This document shows, piece by piece, positions 6,900 to 14,511 of a DNA stretch of 30,387 bases (position 1 is its first letter; every line of letters starts with the position of its first letter). A model generated the notes under the pieces. It made no database searches, was not told the origin of the DNA, and was given only the letters and a program-made list of their open reading frames with translations. Origin of the DNA: CAZCGA01 sp964498075 (GTDB lineage Bacteria > Desulfobacterota > Binatia > HRBIN30); contig CAZCGA010000075.1 of NCBI GenBank assembly GCA_964498075.1, positions 1-30,387 on the forward strand. The letters run 5' to 3'. Position numbers and translations under genes: made by a program.

Positions 6900-8087
6900 A
6901 TGGAGTTGCAGCTCACGCCGGAGCAGGAACGCTTTCGCACCACGGTGCGGGATTGGCTCGCGACGTACTTGCCGGCAGGTTGGGGCACCGCAGCGTATCA
7001 CGCCCCGGAGACGCCGACGGAACAAGTCGAGTTCGCACGCCGGTGGCAGCACACGCTGCACGACGGCGGCTGGGCAGGGATCACCTGGCCGAAGGAGTAC
7101 GGCGGCCGCGGTGCCGGGATCGTAGAACAGTTGATCTACAATGAGGAGTACGCCTACGCACGCGCGCCCGACATCCTCAGCCTCAAGATCGGCTTGAGCC
7201 TCGTGGGCCCGACGCTGATGGCGTGCGGCGCACCGTGGCAGAAGGAGCGCTTCCTCCCCAAGATCCTCACCGGCGATGAGATCTGGTGTCAGGGCTTCTC
7301 GGAACCGAACGCCGGGTCGGATCTGGCGTCGCTGAAGACCAAGGCTGAGCTGCGTGGCGACGAGTTCATCGTCACCGGCCAGAAGATCTGGACCAGCGTT
7401 GCGCAGCACGCCGACTACTGCATGCTGGTGGTGCGCACCAATCCCGAGGGCCCGAAGCATCGCGGCCTGACGTTCTTGTTGGTGGACATGAAGAGCTCGG
7501 GCATCACCATTCGGCCGCTGCGCGAGATGACCGGCGAGGCTTGGTTCAATGAGGTGTTCTTCGACGAAGTGCGCGTGCCGCGCGCCAACGTCGTCGGGGA
7601 AGTCAACGGCGGCTGGAACGTCGTCATCACCACGCTGGCCCACGAGCGCAGCGGTACTACGCCGCACGTGCGCCTGCAGGCCGAGCAGCGGAGGCTGGCC
7701 GACCTGGCGCGCCGGACTCGGCACAACGGCAGTCGCGCGGCCGACGACCCGATCGTCCGCCAGAAGATCGCGCAGTTCGCCATCGAGGTGGCAGTGCTGC
7801 GCTACACCGCGTATCGTAACGTGACCATGATTCAGCGCACGGGCATACCCGGTCCGGAAGGCTCCATCTTGAAGATCTTCTGGAGCGAGCTGGAGCAGCG
7901 TCTCAAAGATACGGCCATCGAGATCCTCGGCCCCTTCGGCTTGCTGCCGCGCGGCGAGCCGCGGACGGTCGACAGCGGTTTCTGGGCCTACGAGCTGCTG
8001 TGGTCGCGCTCCGCCACCATTTACGCCGGCACGTCGGAAGTCCAACGCAACATCATCGCCCAACGCGTGCTCGGATTGCCGCGGTGA
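6900..8087 (+). CDS. Acyl-CoA dehydrogenase family protein
   Basis: A 395-aa protein with the whole acyl-CoA dehydrogenase fold: helical N-terminal domain (ITWPKEYGGRGAG, 61-73), FAD/substrate-contact segment WCQGFSEPNAGSDLAS (129-144), middle beta domain with GQKIWTSVAQHADY (160-173) and RGLTFLLVDM (188-197), and C-terminal helical domain ending YAGTSEVQRNIIAQRVLGLP. It should oxidise an acyl-CoA to the 2-enoyl-CoA using FAD. The short-chain family's catalytic Glu in YEGTSE is Ala here, so Glu249 in AHERSG may be the base. I chose the ATG at 6900 from family similarity. A hydrolase gene follows on the same strand. The substrate cannot be told; lipid, sterol or aromatic acyl-CoA are all possible. 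Confidence 0.93.
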   Translation: MELQLTPEQERFRTTVRDWLATYLPAGWGTAAYHAPETPTEQVEFARRWQHTLHDGGWAGITWPKEYGGRGAGIVEQLIYNEEYAYARAPDILSLKIGLSLVGPTLMACGAPWQKERFLPKILTGDEIWCQGFSEPNAGSDLASLKTKAELRGDEFIVTGQKIWTSVAQHADYCMLVVRTNPEGPKHRGLTFLLVDMKSSGITIRPLREMTGEAWFNEVFFDEVRVPRANVVGEVNGGWNVVITTLAHERSGTTPHVRLQAEQRRLADLARRTRHNGSRAADDPIVRQKIAQFAIEVAVLRYTAYRNVTMIQRTGIPGPEGSILKIFWSELEQRLKDTAIEILGPFGLLPRGEPRTVDSGFWAYELLWSRSATIYAGTSEVQRNIIAQRVLGLPR

Positions 8088-8177
8088 TGATTTTTCTCGA
8101 TCGAGCCTTGAATCAATCTTCGCGGCCTTCGTCTGACGACGTAGCAGCACGCGGATCCCCCCTCCGCGGCTGCAACA

Positions 8178-8206
8178 AGCGCGGGCAGAATCGTTTTGCC
8201 CGCGCT
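8178..8206. repeat. Hairpin between the dehydrogenase and hydrolase genes
   Basis: AGCGCGGGCA (8178-8187) and TGCCCGCGCT (8197-8206) form a perfect 10-bp stem with a 9-nt loop. It is not followed by a T-run on either strand, so it is not a classic terminator. It may be a short dispersed palindromic repeat. Confidence 0.5.
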
Positions 8207-8304
8207 ACCCTCCTTTACCTGGGTGTGGGCGGCTCCCATGCTACGGCGGGCCGCCCACGCCGACCTCATCAACGGACTACCCCGACGACGGGAGAGCGTA
8301 AGCC

Positions 8305-9255
8305 ATGGCGCTGCATCCGCAAGTAAGGGCCCTTCTCGATCAGATGGCGTCGGACAGTCTGCCGCCGCTCAATGCATTGCCCGTGGCGGCGGCCCGACAG
8401 GCGGCGGAGGTATTGGGCAGCATGCACGGCGCCCCGGAGCCGGTCGCCGACGTCGACAACCGCACGATTCGTGGTCCAACGGGAGCCATCCCGATCCGGA
8501 TCTATACGCCGAGCGGCAACGCGCCGTTCCCTGTGCTGGTCTTTTTTCACGGTGGCGGCTGGGTGATTGGGAACCTCGACACGCATGATGGTGTCTGCCG
8601 TTCGCTGGCAAACGCCGCGCGTTGCGTCGTGGTCTCGGTCGACTACCGGCTGGCACCGGAACACAAGTTTCCAGCGGCCGCGGAGGACGCATACGCCGCG
8701 GCGCAATGGGCGGCGGCGAACGCCGCATCGATCGGCGGCGATCCGACGCGCGTCGCGGTTGGCGGCGACAGTGCCGGAGGCAACCTCGCGGCTGTCGTTG
8801 CGCTCATGGCGCGGGACCGCGGAGCCCTGTCGCTACGCTACCAACTGCTCGTCTATCCGGTCACCGATAGCGCCTGCGACACCCCCTCGTACCGAGAAAA
8901 CGCCGATGGATATTTTCTCACTAAGGACATGATGCTTTGGTTCTGGAACCACTACCTGCGCGGTGACGCCGACCGCTCCAACCCCTACGCGGCGCCGTTG
9001 CGTGCTGCCGATCTTCGCGGCTTGCCGCCGGCGTTGGTGATGACGGCGGAGTTCGATCCGCTACGCGACGAAGGCGAGGCCTACGCCGCGCGCCTGCGTG
9101 AGGCCGGTGTGCCGGTTCGACTGAGCCGCTACGAGGGGTTGATTCATGGCTTCTTCGGTATGAGCGGCGTGATCGACCAGGCGCGAACGGCGGTCGAAGA
9201 AGCCGCGGCTGGATTGCGGGCGGCCTTTGCGGGGCGTCAGCCCGGCGCTCCGTAG
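8305..9255 (+). CDS. Alpha/beta hydrolase of the hormone-sensitive lipase family
   Basis: A 316-aa esterase or lipase. The oxyanion-hole motif HGGGW is at 82-86 and the nucleophile elbow GGDSAGGN at 153-160 (Ser156). Asp251 in AEFDPLRDEG and His281 in GLIHGFF complete the triad. These are the marks of the bacterial HSL (Abhydrolase_3) family, which hydrolyses short and medium-chain esters. There is no signal peptide, so it is probably cytoplasmic. It follows the acyl-CoA dehydrogenase by 217 bp on the same strand; joint transcription is possible but not certain, as a hairpin lies between. GGGAG lies about 11 nt before the ATG. Confidence 0.93.
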   Translation: MALHPQVRALLDQMASDSLPPLNALPVAAARQAAEVLGSMHGAPEPVADVDNRTIRGPTGAIPIRIYTPSGNAPFPVLVFFHGGGWVIGNLDTHDGVCRSLANAARCVVVSVDYRLAPEHKFPAAAEDAYAAAQWAAANAASIGGDPTRVAVGGDSAGGNLAAVVALMARDRGALSLRYQLLVYPVTDSACDTPSYRENADGYFLTKDMMLWFWNHYLRGDADRSNPYAAPLRAADLRGLPPALVMTAEFDPLRDEGEAYAARLREAGVPVRLSRYEGLIHGFFGMSGVIDQARTAVEEAAAGLRAAFAGRQPGAP

Positions 9256-9350
9256 CCCGTGCCGTGAGGCGGTCAGCGCTCCGTCCGGCTGGCCGGTGTC
9301 TCGCGGGGCGCAACGCCTGCCCTTGTGTCGGGCGTGGCTCGTGGTAATCC

Positions 9351-9377
9351 GCGCCGGCAACACCTGGTTGCCGGCGC
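9351..9377. terminator. Hairpin between convergent genes, possible bidirectional terminator
   Basis: GCGCCGGCAA (9351-9360) pairs perfectly with TTGCCGGCGC (9368-9377) around a 7-nt loop. It lies between the converging hydrolase (ends 9255) and amidotransferase-like (ends 9384) genes, only 6 bp from the latter's stop. Neither strand has a clear T-run after the stem, so efficient intrinsic termination is uncertain. Confidence 0.45.
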
Positions 9378-9383
9378 CGTTGG

Positions 9384-10094
9384 TCAGGCCGCAGGGTCGC
9401 CCAACCCGGCTCGCAAGAAGCCGGAGATGAGCGCGTGTGGAGCGTCGGCTGTCGAAGTGAGCTGCGGCACAAACAGCGTGCCGACAAAGAAGGGATGTCC
9501 AGATAGCTCGACGATGCGAACCTCGCCCTCGTCGTCCGACCCGACGACGCGCAAGGCGCTCGCTCGCAACCGGCTCACGTAGTCCGGATTGACTCCGAAG
9601 TTGCAGTGGTACTGCTCCCGAACGGTGCGGCGTCCGCAGAGACGCGCCACGAGTGAATCCGGCTGCAGGGTGATCGTCATGCTCCGCCCGACCAGCGAAC
9701 AGGCCAGCCGCGAGATGACTAGGCGCGAAGCGTCGGGGGCATACTCGGCGTGCTGCGCGTCGGCGAACCCCAACACGTTGCGCGCATACTCCAGGATGAC
9801 GTGCTGAAACCCGCCGCAAGTGCCCAGCAGCGGGATACGCCGCTCTCTGGCGAAGCGAATCGCCGCAAGCGCTCCCTCCATGCTCTGGTAGGGACTGCCC
9901 GGCGCAACCCAGATGGCGCGGAACTCGCCGAGAAGCCCGGCGGAATCCGGGCCCGCCAGCTCGGCCGTCGCGACCCAGCGATGCTGCACGCACACACCAA
10001 GAGCGGAAGCCGCGTGCCCAATGGCCTGGTTCGTTGCCGCGTGCGACCGCGAGCGCGAATCGAAATCTCCGACGATGGCGATCGATGCGGTCAT
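9384..10094 (-). CDS. CTP-synthase C-terminal-like glutamine amidotransferase homologue, incomplete triad
   Basis: A 236-aa protein like the amidotransferase half of CTP synthase but without the synthetase half. The nucleophile elbow LLGTCGGFQHVILEYARNVLG (89-109) is intact, with Cys93 encoded by TGC. The C-terminal GHPFFVGTLFVPQL (199-212) aligns with CTP synthase HPFFVGTQFHPE, where the catalytic His and Glu read Val209 and Gln211. Glutamine hydrolysis by the usual triad is therefore unlikely. It resembles the uncharacterised CTP synthase C-terminal region-related (seleno)protein family, in which this may be normal. It overlaps the upstream methyltransferase gene by 4 nt, so the two are co-translated. 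Function unknown. Confidence 0.8.
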   Translation of the reverse strand: MTASIAIVGDFDSRSRSHAATNQAIGHAASALGVCVQHRWVATAELAGPDSAGLLGEFRAIWVAPGSPYQSMEGALAAIRFARERRIPLLGTCGGFQHVILEYARNVLGFADAQHAEYAPDASRLVISRLACSLVGRSMTITLQPDSLVARLCGRRTVREQYHCNFGVNPDYVSRLRASALRVVGSDDEGEVRIVELSGHPFFVGTLFVPQLTSTADAPHALISGFLRAGLGDPAA

Positions 10095-10768
10095 GCAGGC
10101 GACTTCCGGGCCTCGACGACGAGCAGCAGAGGACGCCCGAGGTACTTCTCAGCCCCCGGCACTTCCTCGACCAGCGCGTCGTCGCCAAGGAACTCGCGGG
10201 TCCGCAAGTCATGGAAGCCCGCGTCCTCCATGACGTTCAGATAGTCGTCGACGGTGTAGCGCTGTGCCCCGAGGCGGTACTCGACGTCCGACTCTGCGAA
10301 GTTCGCCTCGATTCCGGCGGCCGCCATCTCCGGATGGAACACCGAGAAGACGAACCGTCCACCCGGAACGAGGGCGTTGAAGGTCTCGCGGAAGGTCACC
10401 GGAAGCCGCGTCAGATGCTCCCCGACGAGGGCGCAGAGAATGGCGTCGAAGACCTGCTCTCTGACCGGGAAGGTGTCGTTGAGGTCGGCTTGCGCCATCG
10501 GGATCTCGGAGCAACTTCGGCGTGCGACGTTCAGCATGCCGCGCGAAAAGTCGACGCCGATCGGCCAGCTGCCGTGTTGCGACAAAAGCTTCAGATTGGC
10601 CCCCGTGCCGCAGCCGGCGTCGAGAATGCGCTCGCCGCATCCTGGCTGCAGGAGGTCCATCGTGTATCGCCGGTCGAGGGCGACGAGCGGATTTGAGGTG
10701 GCATCGTAGGTCTGCGACCAACGGTCGTACCCTTCACGAACCTCCGGGTGATGAACCTGCTTCGCCAT
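10091..10768 (-). CDS. SAM-dependent class I methyltransferase
   Basis: A 225-aa protein with the Rossmann-like methyltransferase fold. Motif I is ILDAGCGTGANL (about 48-59), followed by GVDFSRGMLNVAR (post I), FDAILCALVGEHL (motif II region) and LVPGGRFVFSVFHPEM (motif III). The N-terminus EVREGYDRWSQTYD resembles UbiE/BioC-like enzymes acting on small molecules. The substrate cannot be deduced. I chose the ATG at 10768 because the family pattern starts just after it; a GTG at 10804 would add a basic extension, and neither start has a good ribosome site. Its stop overlaps the amidotransferase-like start (ATGA), so the pair probably works together. Confidence 0.88.
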   Translation of the reverse strand: MAKQVHHPEVREGYDRWSQTYDATSNPLVALDRRYTMDLLQPGCGERILDAGCGTGANLKLLSQHGSWPIGVDFSRGMLNVARRSCSEIPMAQADLNDTFPVREQVFDAILCALVGEHLTRLPVTFRETFNALVPGGRFVFSVFHPEMAAAGIEANFAESDVEYRLGAQRYTVDDYLNVMEDAGFHDLRTREFLGDDALVEEVPGAEKYLGRPLLLVVEARKSPA

Positions 10769-10862
10769 ACCCTTGCGCCGTCTCACGTGGTGGCGACGAG
10801 CCACGCCCTAGTTTGGCGTCGGTCTCCATCGGCTTGATCGGCACTCGCGCGGCGATTTTGGA

Positions 10863-10970
10863 TCAGGAGATTGCCCACCTTCGCCGCCTTGCCCGTTTGA
10901 GGGTGGCGATAGTCAGCGCGACCACCAGCAGTCCGCCAAGCATCACTCCACGCAATATGACTCGCAGCAT
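10863..10970 (-). CDS. Possible 35-aa single-pass membrane protein
   Basis: A short frame reading MLRVILRGVMLGGLLVVALT, then IATLKRARRRRWAIS. It has one hydrophobic helix (about residues 8-24) directly followed by a strongly basic tail, as expected for a C-in membrane protein. The same frame is open further upstream, but that part is Arg-rich and non-coding in appearance. The ribosome site is weak (GGGA about 6 nt upstream). It lies alone between the dnaE2 and methyltransferase genes. It could be a real small protein or chance; I recognise no family. Confidence 0.4.
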   Translation of the reverse strand: MLRVILRGVMLGGLLVVALTIATLKRARRRRWAIS

Positions 10971-11136
10971 AGTGGTCCCGGGTGCGGCTCTACGTCTACC
11001 CTCACCGATCCGAACAGGCGACACGCTCGTAGCACTGGCGGTGCGCAGCTCGCAATCGGCCGGAAAGCTCTTGGGACATAGGCCTCCTCGGTGCGCCGGC
11101 TGTACCCGCAGGCAGGGACGCCTGCGCCACTCACCC
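10971..11136. other. Intergenic region between dnaE2 and the small membrane ORF
   Basis: The gap between dnaE2 and the methyltransferase gene is 368 bp; apart from the possible 35-aa ORF it holds one clear structure, a 7-bp inverted repeat CGCAGGC/GCCTGCG at 11107-11113 and 11120-11126, 11 bp past the dnaE2 stop. It has no T-run and resembles short palindromes dispersed in high-GC genomes. No other gene or promoter is convincing. Confidence 0.5.
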
Positions 11137-14100
11137 TCATCGGAAATCATGCGATGGCGGCATTGGCGACGGCTCCTCCTCGAGCGTCGTCCGCATGCGG
11201 TAGCCGTGGCCGGTTTGCTTGATCGCCTGCTGCGGAATCGCCAGCGGCGTAAAGCGACGCGCTCGCACGTGAGTGACGCCATCCACTTTCTGCAGCGGCC
11301 CTTCAACCTGCAACAAGGCGGCGGTGTGAATCACGGAGCGGTGGCGCTGAAACATGTCGGGCACCACGACCGCGTTGGCCGTGCCGGTCTCGTCTTCGAG
11401 GGTGAGGAAGCAGAAGCCCTTCGCCGTACCCGGCCGCTGGCGGACGATCACCAGTCCGGCGATCTTCGCCCAACTCCCGTCGCGCGCACTCTTCAGATCG
11501 ACCGCACGCAACACGCCTTCACGGCTCAGCGCGTCGCGCAGATGCTTCATGACGTGCGGGCCAACGGTGATGCCGCTGCCCTTGTAATCGGCAAGCGTGC
11601 GGTCGAGTGGAGACATTTCGGGAAGGGGGGAGAAGTCGGGTGACGGGGAGGGAGTTGGGGAGAGGTCGATCGCGAACTGCCGCTCAAAGAGCGACCCCTT
11701 CGGCACCGCGGCGGCCTGCCAGAGCGCTTGACGCCGGGTGAGACCGAACGCCGCAAACGCACCGAGGTGCGCCAGCGTTGCGAGCTCGCTGTCGCGCACC
11801 GCACACCGAGCCGCAACGTCCGCTACTGAAGCAAATGGGGCGCATCCCCGTTCGGTTTCGATGCGCGTGCCCGCCGCTTCACGGAGACCGGTGACGTACC
11901 GTAGGCCGAGACGCAGCGCCAAAGGCGCCGCGTAGGACGAACCTCCCTGTAGTCCCTCCTTGGTAAGGAGGGACGCAGCGACCCCCCTCCTTACCAAGGA
12001 GGGGGTCAGAGGGAGGTCGACTCGCTCCAGCGTGCACCGCCAGCTCGAGCGCGTCACGTCGATCGGCAGCACGCGCAGGCCGTGGCGCTGCGCGTCCTTC
12101 ACCAACGTCGCCGGGTGATAAAAACCCATGGGCCAGTTGTTGAGCATGGCGCAGGTGAAGGCCCCCAGGTGATGGGCGCGCAGGTACGCCGATGCGTAGG
12201 CCAGCAACGCGAAGCTCGCGGCGTGCGACTCGGGGAAGCCGTAGAGCGCGAACGAGGTGATGCTGCGGATGATGTCGTCTGCACTCTTGCCGGTAATGCC
12301 GCGCTTGGCCATGCCGTCGCGGAGACGAGTCTCAATGTCCTGCATGCGTTCGACTGAGCGCTTGAAGCCCATCGCCCGGCGCAGCTCCTCCGCCTCGCCG
12401 CCGGTGAAGCCGGCGAGGGTCATGGCCATGCGTAAGAGTTGCTCCTGAAAAAGAGGAACACCGAGTGTCCGTTTCAGGATCGGCTCCAGATCCGGATGCG
12501 CGTAGGTCACCGGCTCGCGGCCGTTGCGGCGATTCAGGTACGGATGCACCATCTGCCCGACGATGGGCCCCGGACGGATGATCGCCACCTCGACGACCAG
12601 GTCGTAGAAATGATCCGGCTTCATGCGCGGCAAGGTCGCCATCTGCGCCCGGCTTTCCACCTGGAAGACGCCGATGGTGTCAGCGGCGCGCAGCATGGCG
12701 TAGACCTTCGGGTCGTCCTGCCGCAGATGCGCCAGATCGACGGCGACACCCTCGTGAGCGTGGATGAGCGGAATGGCTTCTTCGAGCACCGCCATCATGC
12801 CGAGGCCGAGCAGATCGACTTTGATGATGCCGAGGTCGGCGCAGTCGTCCTTGTCCCACTGCACGACGACGCGGCCGGGCATCGACGCCGGCTCCAGCGG
12901 CACGACGGTATCGAGCCGCCCGGCGGCGATGACCATGCCGCCGGAGTGTTGCCCGAGATGGCGCGGCAGGTTCTGGATCTGCTGCACCAGATCGACCAGC
13001 ATCCCGACGCGCGGCGCCTCCGGGTCGACGCCGCCGGCGCGCAGCTGCTTGGACAGCTCGTCCAGGTCGTCGCGGAACTCGAACCGGTTGAGCAGCTTCG
13101 ACAGCTTGTCGACCTGCTCGAGCGAGAAGCCGAGCGTCTTACCGACCTCGCGCACGGCGCTGCGCGTGCGGTAGGTGATGACGTTGGCGGTCATGGCGGC
13201 GCCGCGTGCCCCGTAGCGCTGGTAGACGTACTGGATGACGCGCTCGCGCTGATCGCCGCTGGGCAGGTCGATGTCGATGTCCGGCCACTCGCCACGCTCT
13301 TCGGAGAGGAAACGTTCGAACAGCAGCTCCATGCCGACGGCGTCGACGGCGGTGATGCCGAGGGCGTAGCACACCGCCGAGTTGGCCGCCGAGCCGCGTC
13401 CCTGCGCGAGGATCTTCTGCTCGCGGCAGAAGCGGACGATGTCCCAGACGATGAGGAAGTAGCCGGCGAGATCGAGCTTGCCGATGATCGCCAGCTCGTG
13501 CTCGAGCTGGCGGCGGACACGCGGCGTGATCGTGCCGTAGCGCTCGCGTGCACCGGCGTAGGTGAGCTGTCGCAGATAGCTGATCGACGTCTCGCCCGGC
13601 GGCAGCGGGTACTCCGGGAAGCGGTAGCCGAGATTGGCGAGGGTGAACTCACACTGCTCGGCGATGCGGCGGGTGTTGGCGATCGCTTCCGGCAGATCGC
13701 GGAACAGCGCGGCCATCTCCGCCGGCGACTTGAGATGGCGCTCGGCGTTCTTCAGCAGTCGGCGTCCAGCGGCGTCGAGCGTGGTCTTGTGGCGGATACA
13801 GGTGAGGACGTCGAGCAGCCGCCGTCCGGCGCGCGTAGTGTGGCACACGTCGTTGGTGGCGACCAGCGGGAGGCGAAAGTGCTCCGCCACGGCGATCAGC
13901 GTACGGTTGAGCCGTTCCTCGTCCGGATCGAGATGGCGTCGGAGGTCGATGTAGAGACGGTCAGGGAAGAGGCGCTGCAGATGAGAGAGTTTGTTGGTTG
14001 CGAGGTTGTTCGTTGTTGGGAGGGAGAGCACATCGCGCGCGAGACAGATGAGACCGTCGGTGTGGCCTTCGAGATCGTCCCAGGTGGCGACGGACTCGCC

Positions 14101-14511
14101 TTTCGGCGCGCGCAGTTTCGTCTGCGTGATGAGGGTGCAGAGGTTGTGGTAGCCAGTGCGGTTGGCAACGAGGAGATACACCGAGCCGGGGGTCGGGAGC
14201 CGGGGTTGATCCTCAAGGGTGAGCGCAGCGCCGACGAGGGCGCGCAGGCCGGCACGTTTCGCGGCCTGATGAAAGCGCGGTGCGCCGTAGACTCCGTCTC
14301 GATCGCCCAGCGCTAGCGCCGGGTAGCCGAGCGCGGCGGCGCGCTCGATCAGATCTTCCGGCAAGGACGCGCCCGCGAGGAAGCTGAACGCGCTGCAGCA
14401 GCGGAGCTCGATGTAACCGGAAGACCCCTCCCTTCTCCCAACCTCCGGCCTCCTCCCTACCCCTCCCCCGTTCGCGGAAATGCTCACAGGGGAGGGAGCC
14501 GGATCAGTCAT
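11137..14511 (-). CDS. dnaE2: Error-prone DNA polymerase III alpha subunit, DnaE2/ImuC
   Basis: A 1124-aa C-family polymerase, the catalytic member of the ImuA-ImuB-DnaE2 translesion mutasome. It has an N-terminal PHP domain (32-about 300), the palm with GRGSAANSAVCYALGIT (371-387), catalytic Asp411 and Asp413 (WPDIDIDLPSGD), Asp566 (KVDLLGLGMM), a helix-hairpin-helix region and a C-terminal OB fold (about 1020-1095). The PHP motifs are degenerate: ELRCCS and GDRDG where relatives have ELHxHS and TDHDG. Extra low-complexity or repeat-derived stretches lie at residues 2-31, about 163-176, 833-857 and 950-967, making it longer than usual (about 1050-1090). The start at 14511 overlaps the imuB stop by 8 nt; another ATG lies at 14520. 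Confidence 0.96.
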   Translation of the reverse strand: MTDPAPSPVSISANGGGVGRRPEVGRREGSSGYIELRCCSAFSFLAGASLPEDLIERAAALGYPALALGDRDGVYGAPRFHQAAKRAGLRALVGAALTLEDQPRLPTPGSVYLLVANRTGYHNLCTLITQTKLRAPKGESVATWDDLEGHTDGLICLARDVLSLPTTNNLATNKLSHLQRLFPDRLYIDLRRHLDPDEERLNRTLIAVAEHFRLPLVATNDVCHTTRAGRRLLDVLTCIRHKTTLDAAGRRLLKNAERHLKSPAEMAALFRDLPEAIANTRRIAEQCEFTLANLGYRFPEYPLPPGETSISYLRQLTYAGARERYGTITPRVRRQLEHELAIIGKLDLAGYFLIVWDIVRFCREQKILAQGRGSAANSAVCYALGITAVDAVGMELLFERFLSEERGEWPDIDIDLPSGDQRERVIQYVYQRYGARGAAMTANVITYRTRSAVREVGKTLGFSLEQVDKLSKLLNRFEFRDDLDELSKQLRAGGVDPEAPRVGMLVDLVQQIQNLPRHLGQHSGGMVIAAGRLDTVVPLEPASMPGRVVVQWDKDDCADLGIIKVDLLGLGMMAVLEEAIPLIHAHEGVAVDLAHLRQDDPKVYAMLRAADTIGVFQVESRAQMATLPRMKPDHFYDLVVEVAIIRPGPIVGQMVHPYLNRRNGREPVTYAHPDLEPILKRTLGVPLFQEQLLRMAMTLAGFTGGEAEELRRAMGFKRSVERMQDIETRLRDGMAKRGITGKSADDIIRSITSFALYGFPESHAASFALLAYASAYLRAHHLGAFTCAMLNNWPMGFYHPATLVKDAQRHGLRVLPIDVTRSSWRCTLERVDLPLTPSLVRRGVAASLLTKEGLQGGSSYAAPLALRLGLRYVTGLREAAGTRIETERGCAPFASVADVAARCAVRDSELATLAHLGAFAAFGLTRRQALWQAAAVPKGSLFERQFAIDLSPTPSPSPDFSPLPEMSPLDRTLADYKGSGITVGPHVMKHLRDALSREGVLRAVDLKSARDGSWAKIAGLVIVRQRPGTAKGFCFLTLEDETGTANAVVVPDMFQRHRSVIHTAALLQVEGPLQKVDGVTHVRARRFTPLAIPQQAIKQTGHGYRMRTTLEEEPSPMPPSHDFR
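11941..12017. repeat. Palindromic repeat element inserted in frame in dnaE2
   Basis: About 77 bp with nested symmetry. CCCTCCTTGGTAAGGAGGG near 11953-11972 and its reverse complement CCCTCCTTACCAAGGAGGG near 11985-12003 are each near-palindromic, and the whole is bounded by ACCTCCCT (11941-11948) and AGGGAGGT (12010-12017). Read on the minus strand it encodes about 25 residues of DnaE2 (PLTPSLVRRG..LLTKEG) without breaking the frame. It has the look of a mobile palindromic element like those that insert peptides into proteins in other genomes. No second complete copy is seen in the window. Confidence 0.8.

Noticed and set aside
6855..8150. 431-aa open frame antisense to the acyl-CoA dehydrogenase
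   Set aside because: A mirror of the dehydrogenase codons in a GC-rich gene; no motif, and it would cover the opposite promoter region.
9808..9820. Selenocysteine in the amidotransferase-like protein
   Set aside because: Relatives may be selenoproteins, but the active-site codon here is TGC (Cys), with no in-frame TGA.
9061..10212. 383-aa minus-strand frame over the hydrolase end and the amidotransferase-like gene
   Set aside because: Composition is Arg/Ser-rich and it conflicts with two well-supported genes.
12439..14316. 625-aa open frame antisense to dnaE2
   Set aside because: It is a high-GC shadow of the DnaE2 frame, rich in Asp/Val/Arg/His runs with no family motif; DnaE2 motifs on the other strand are unmistakable.
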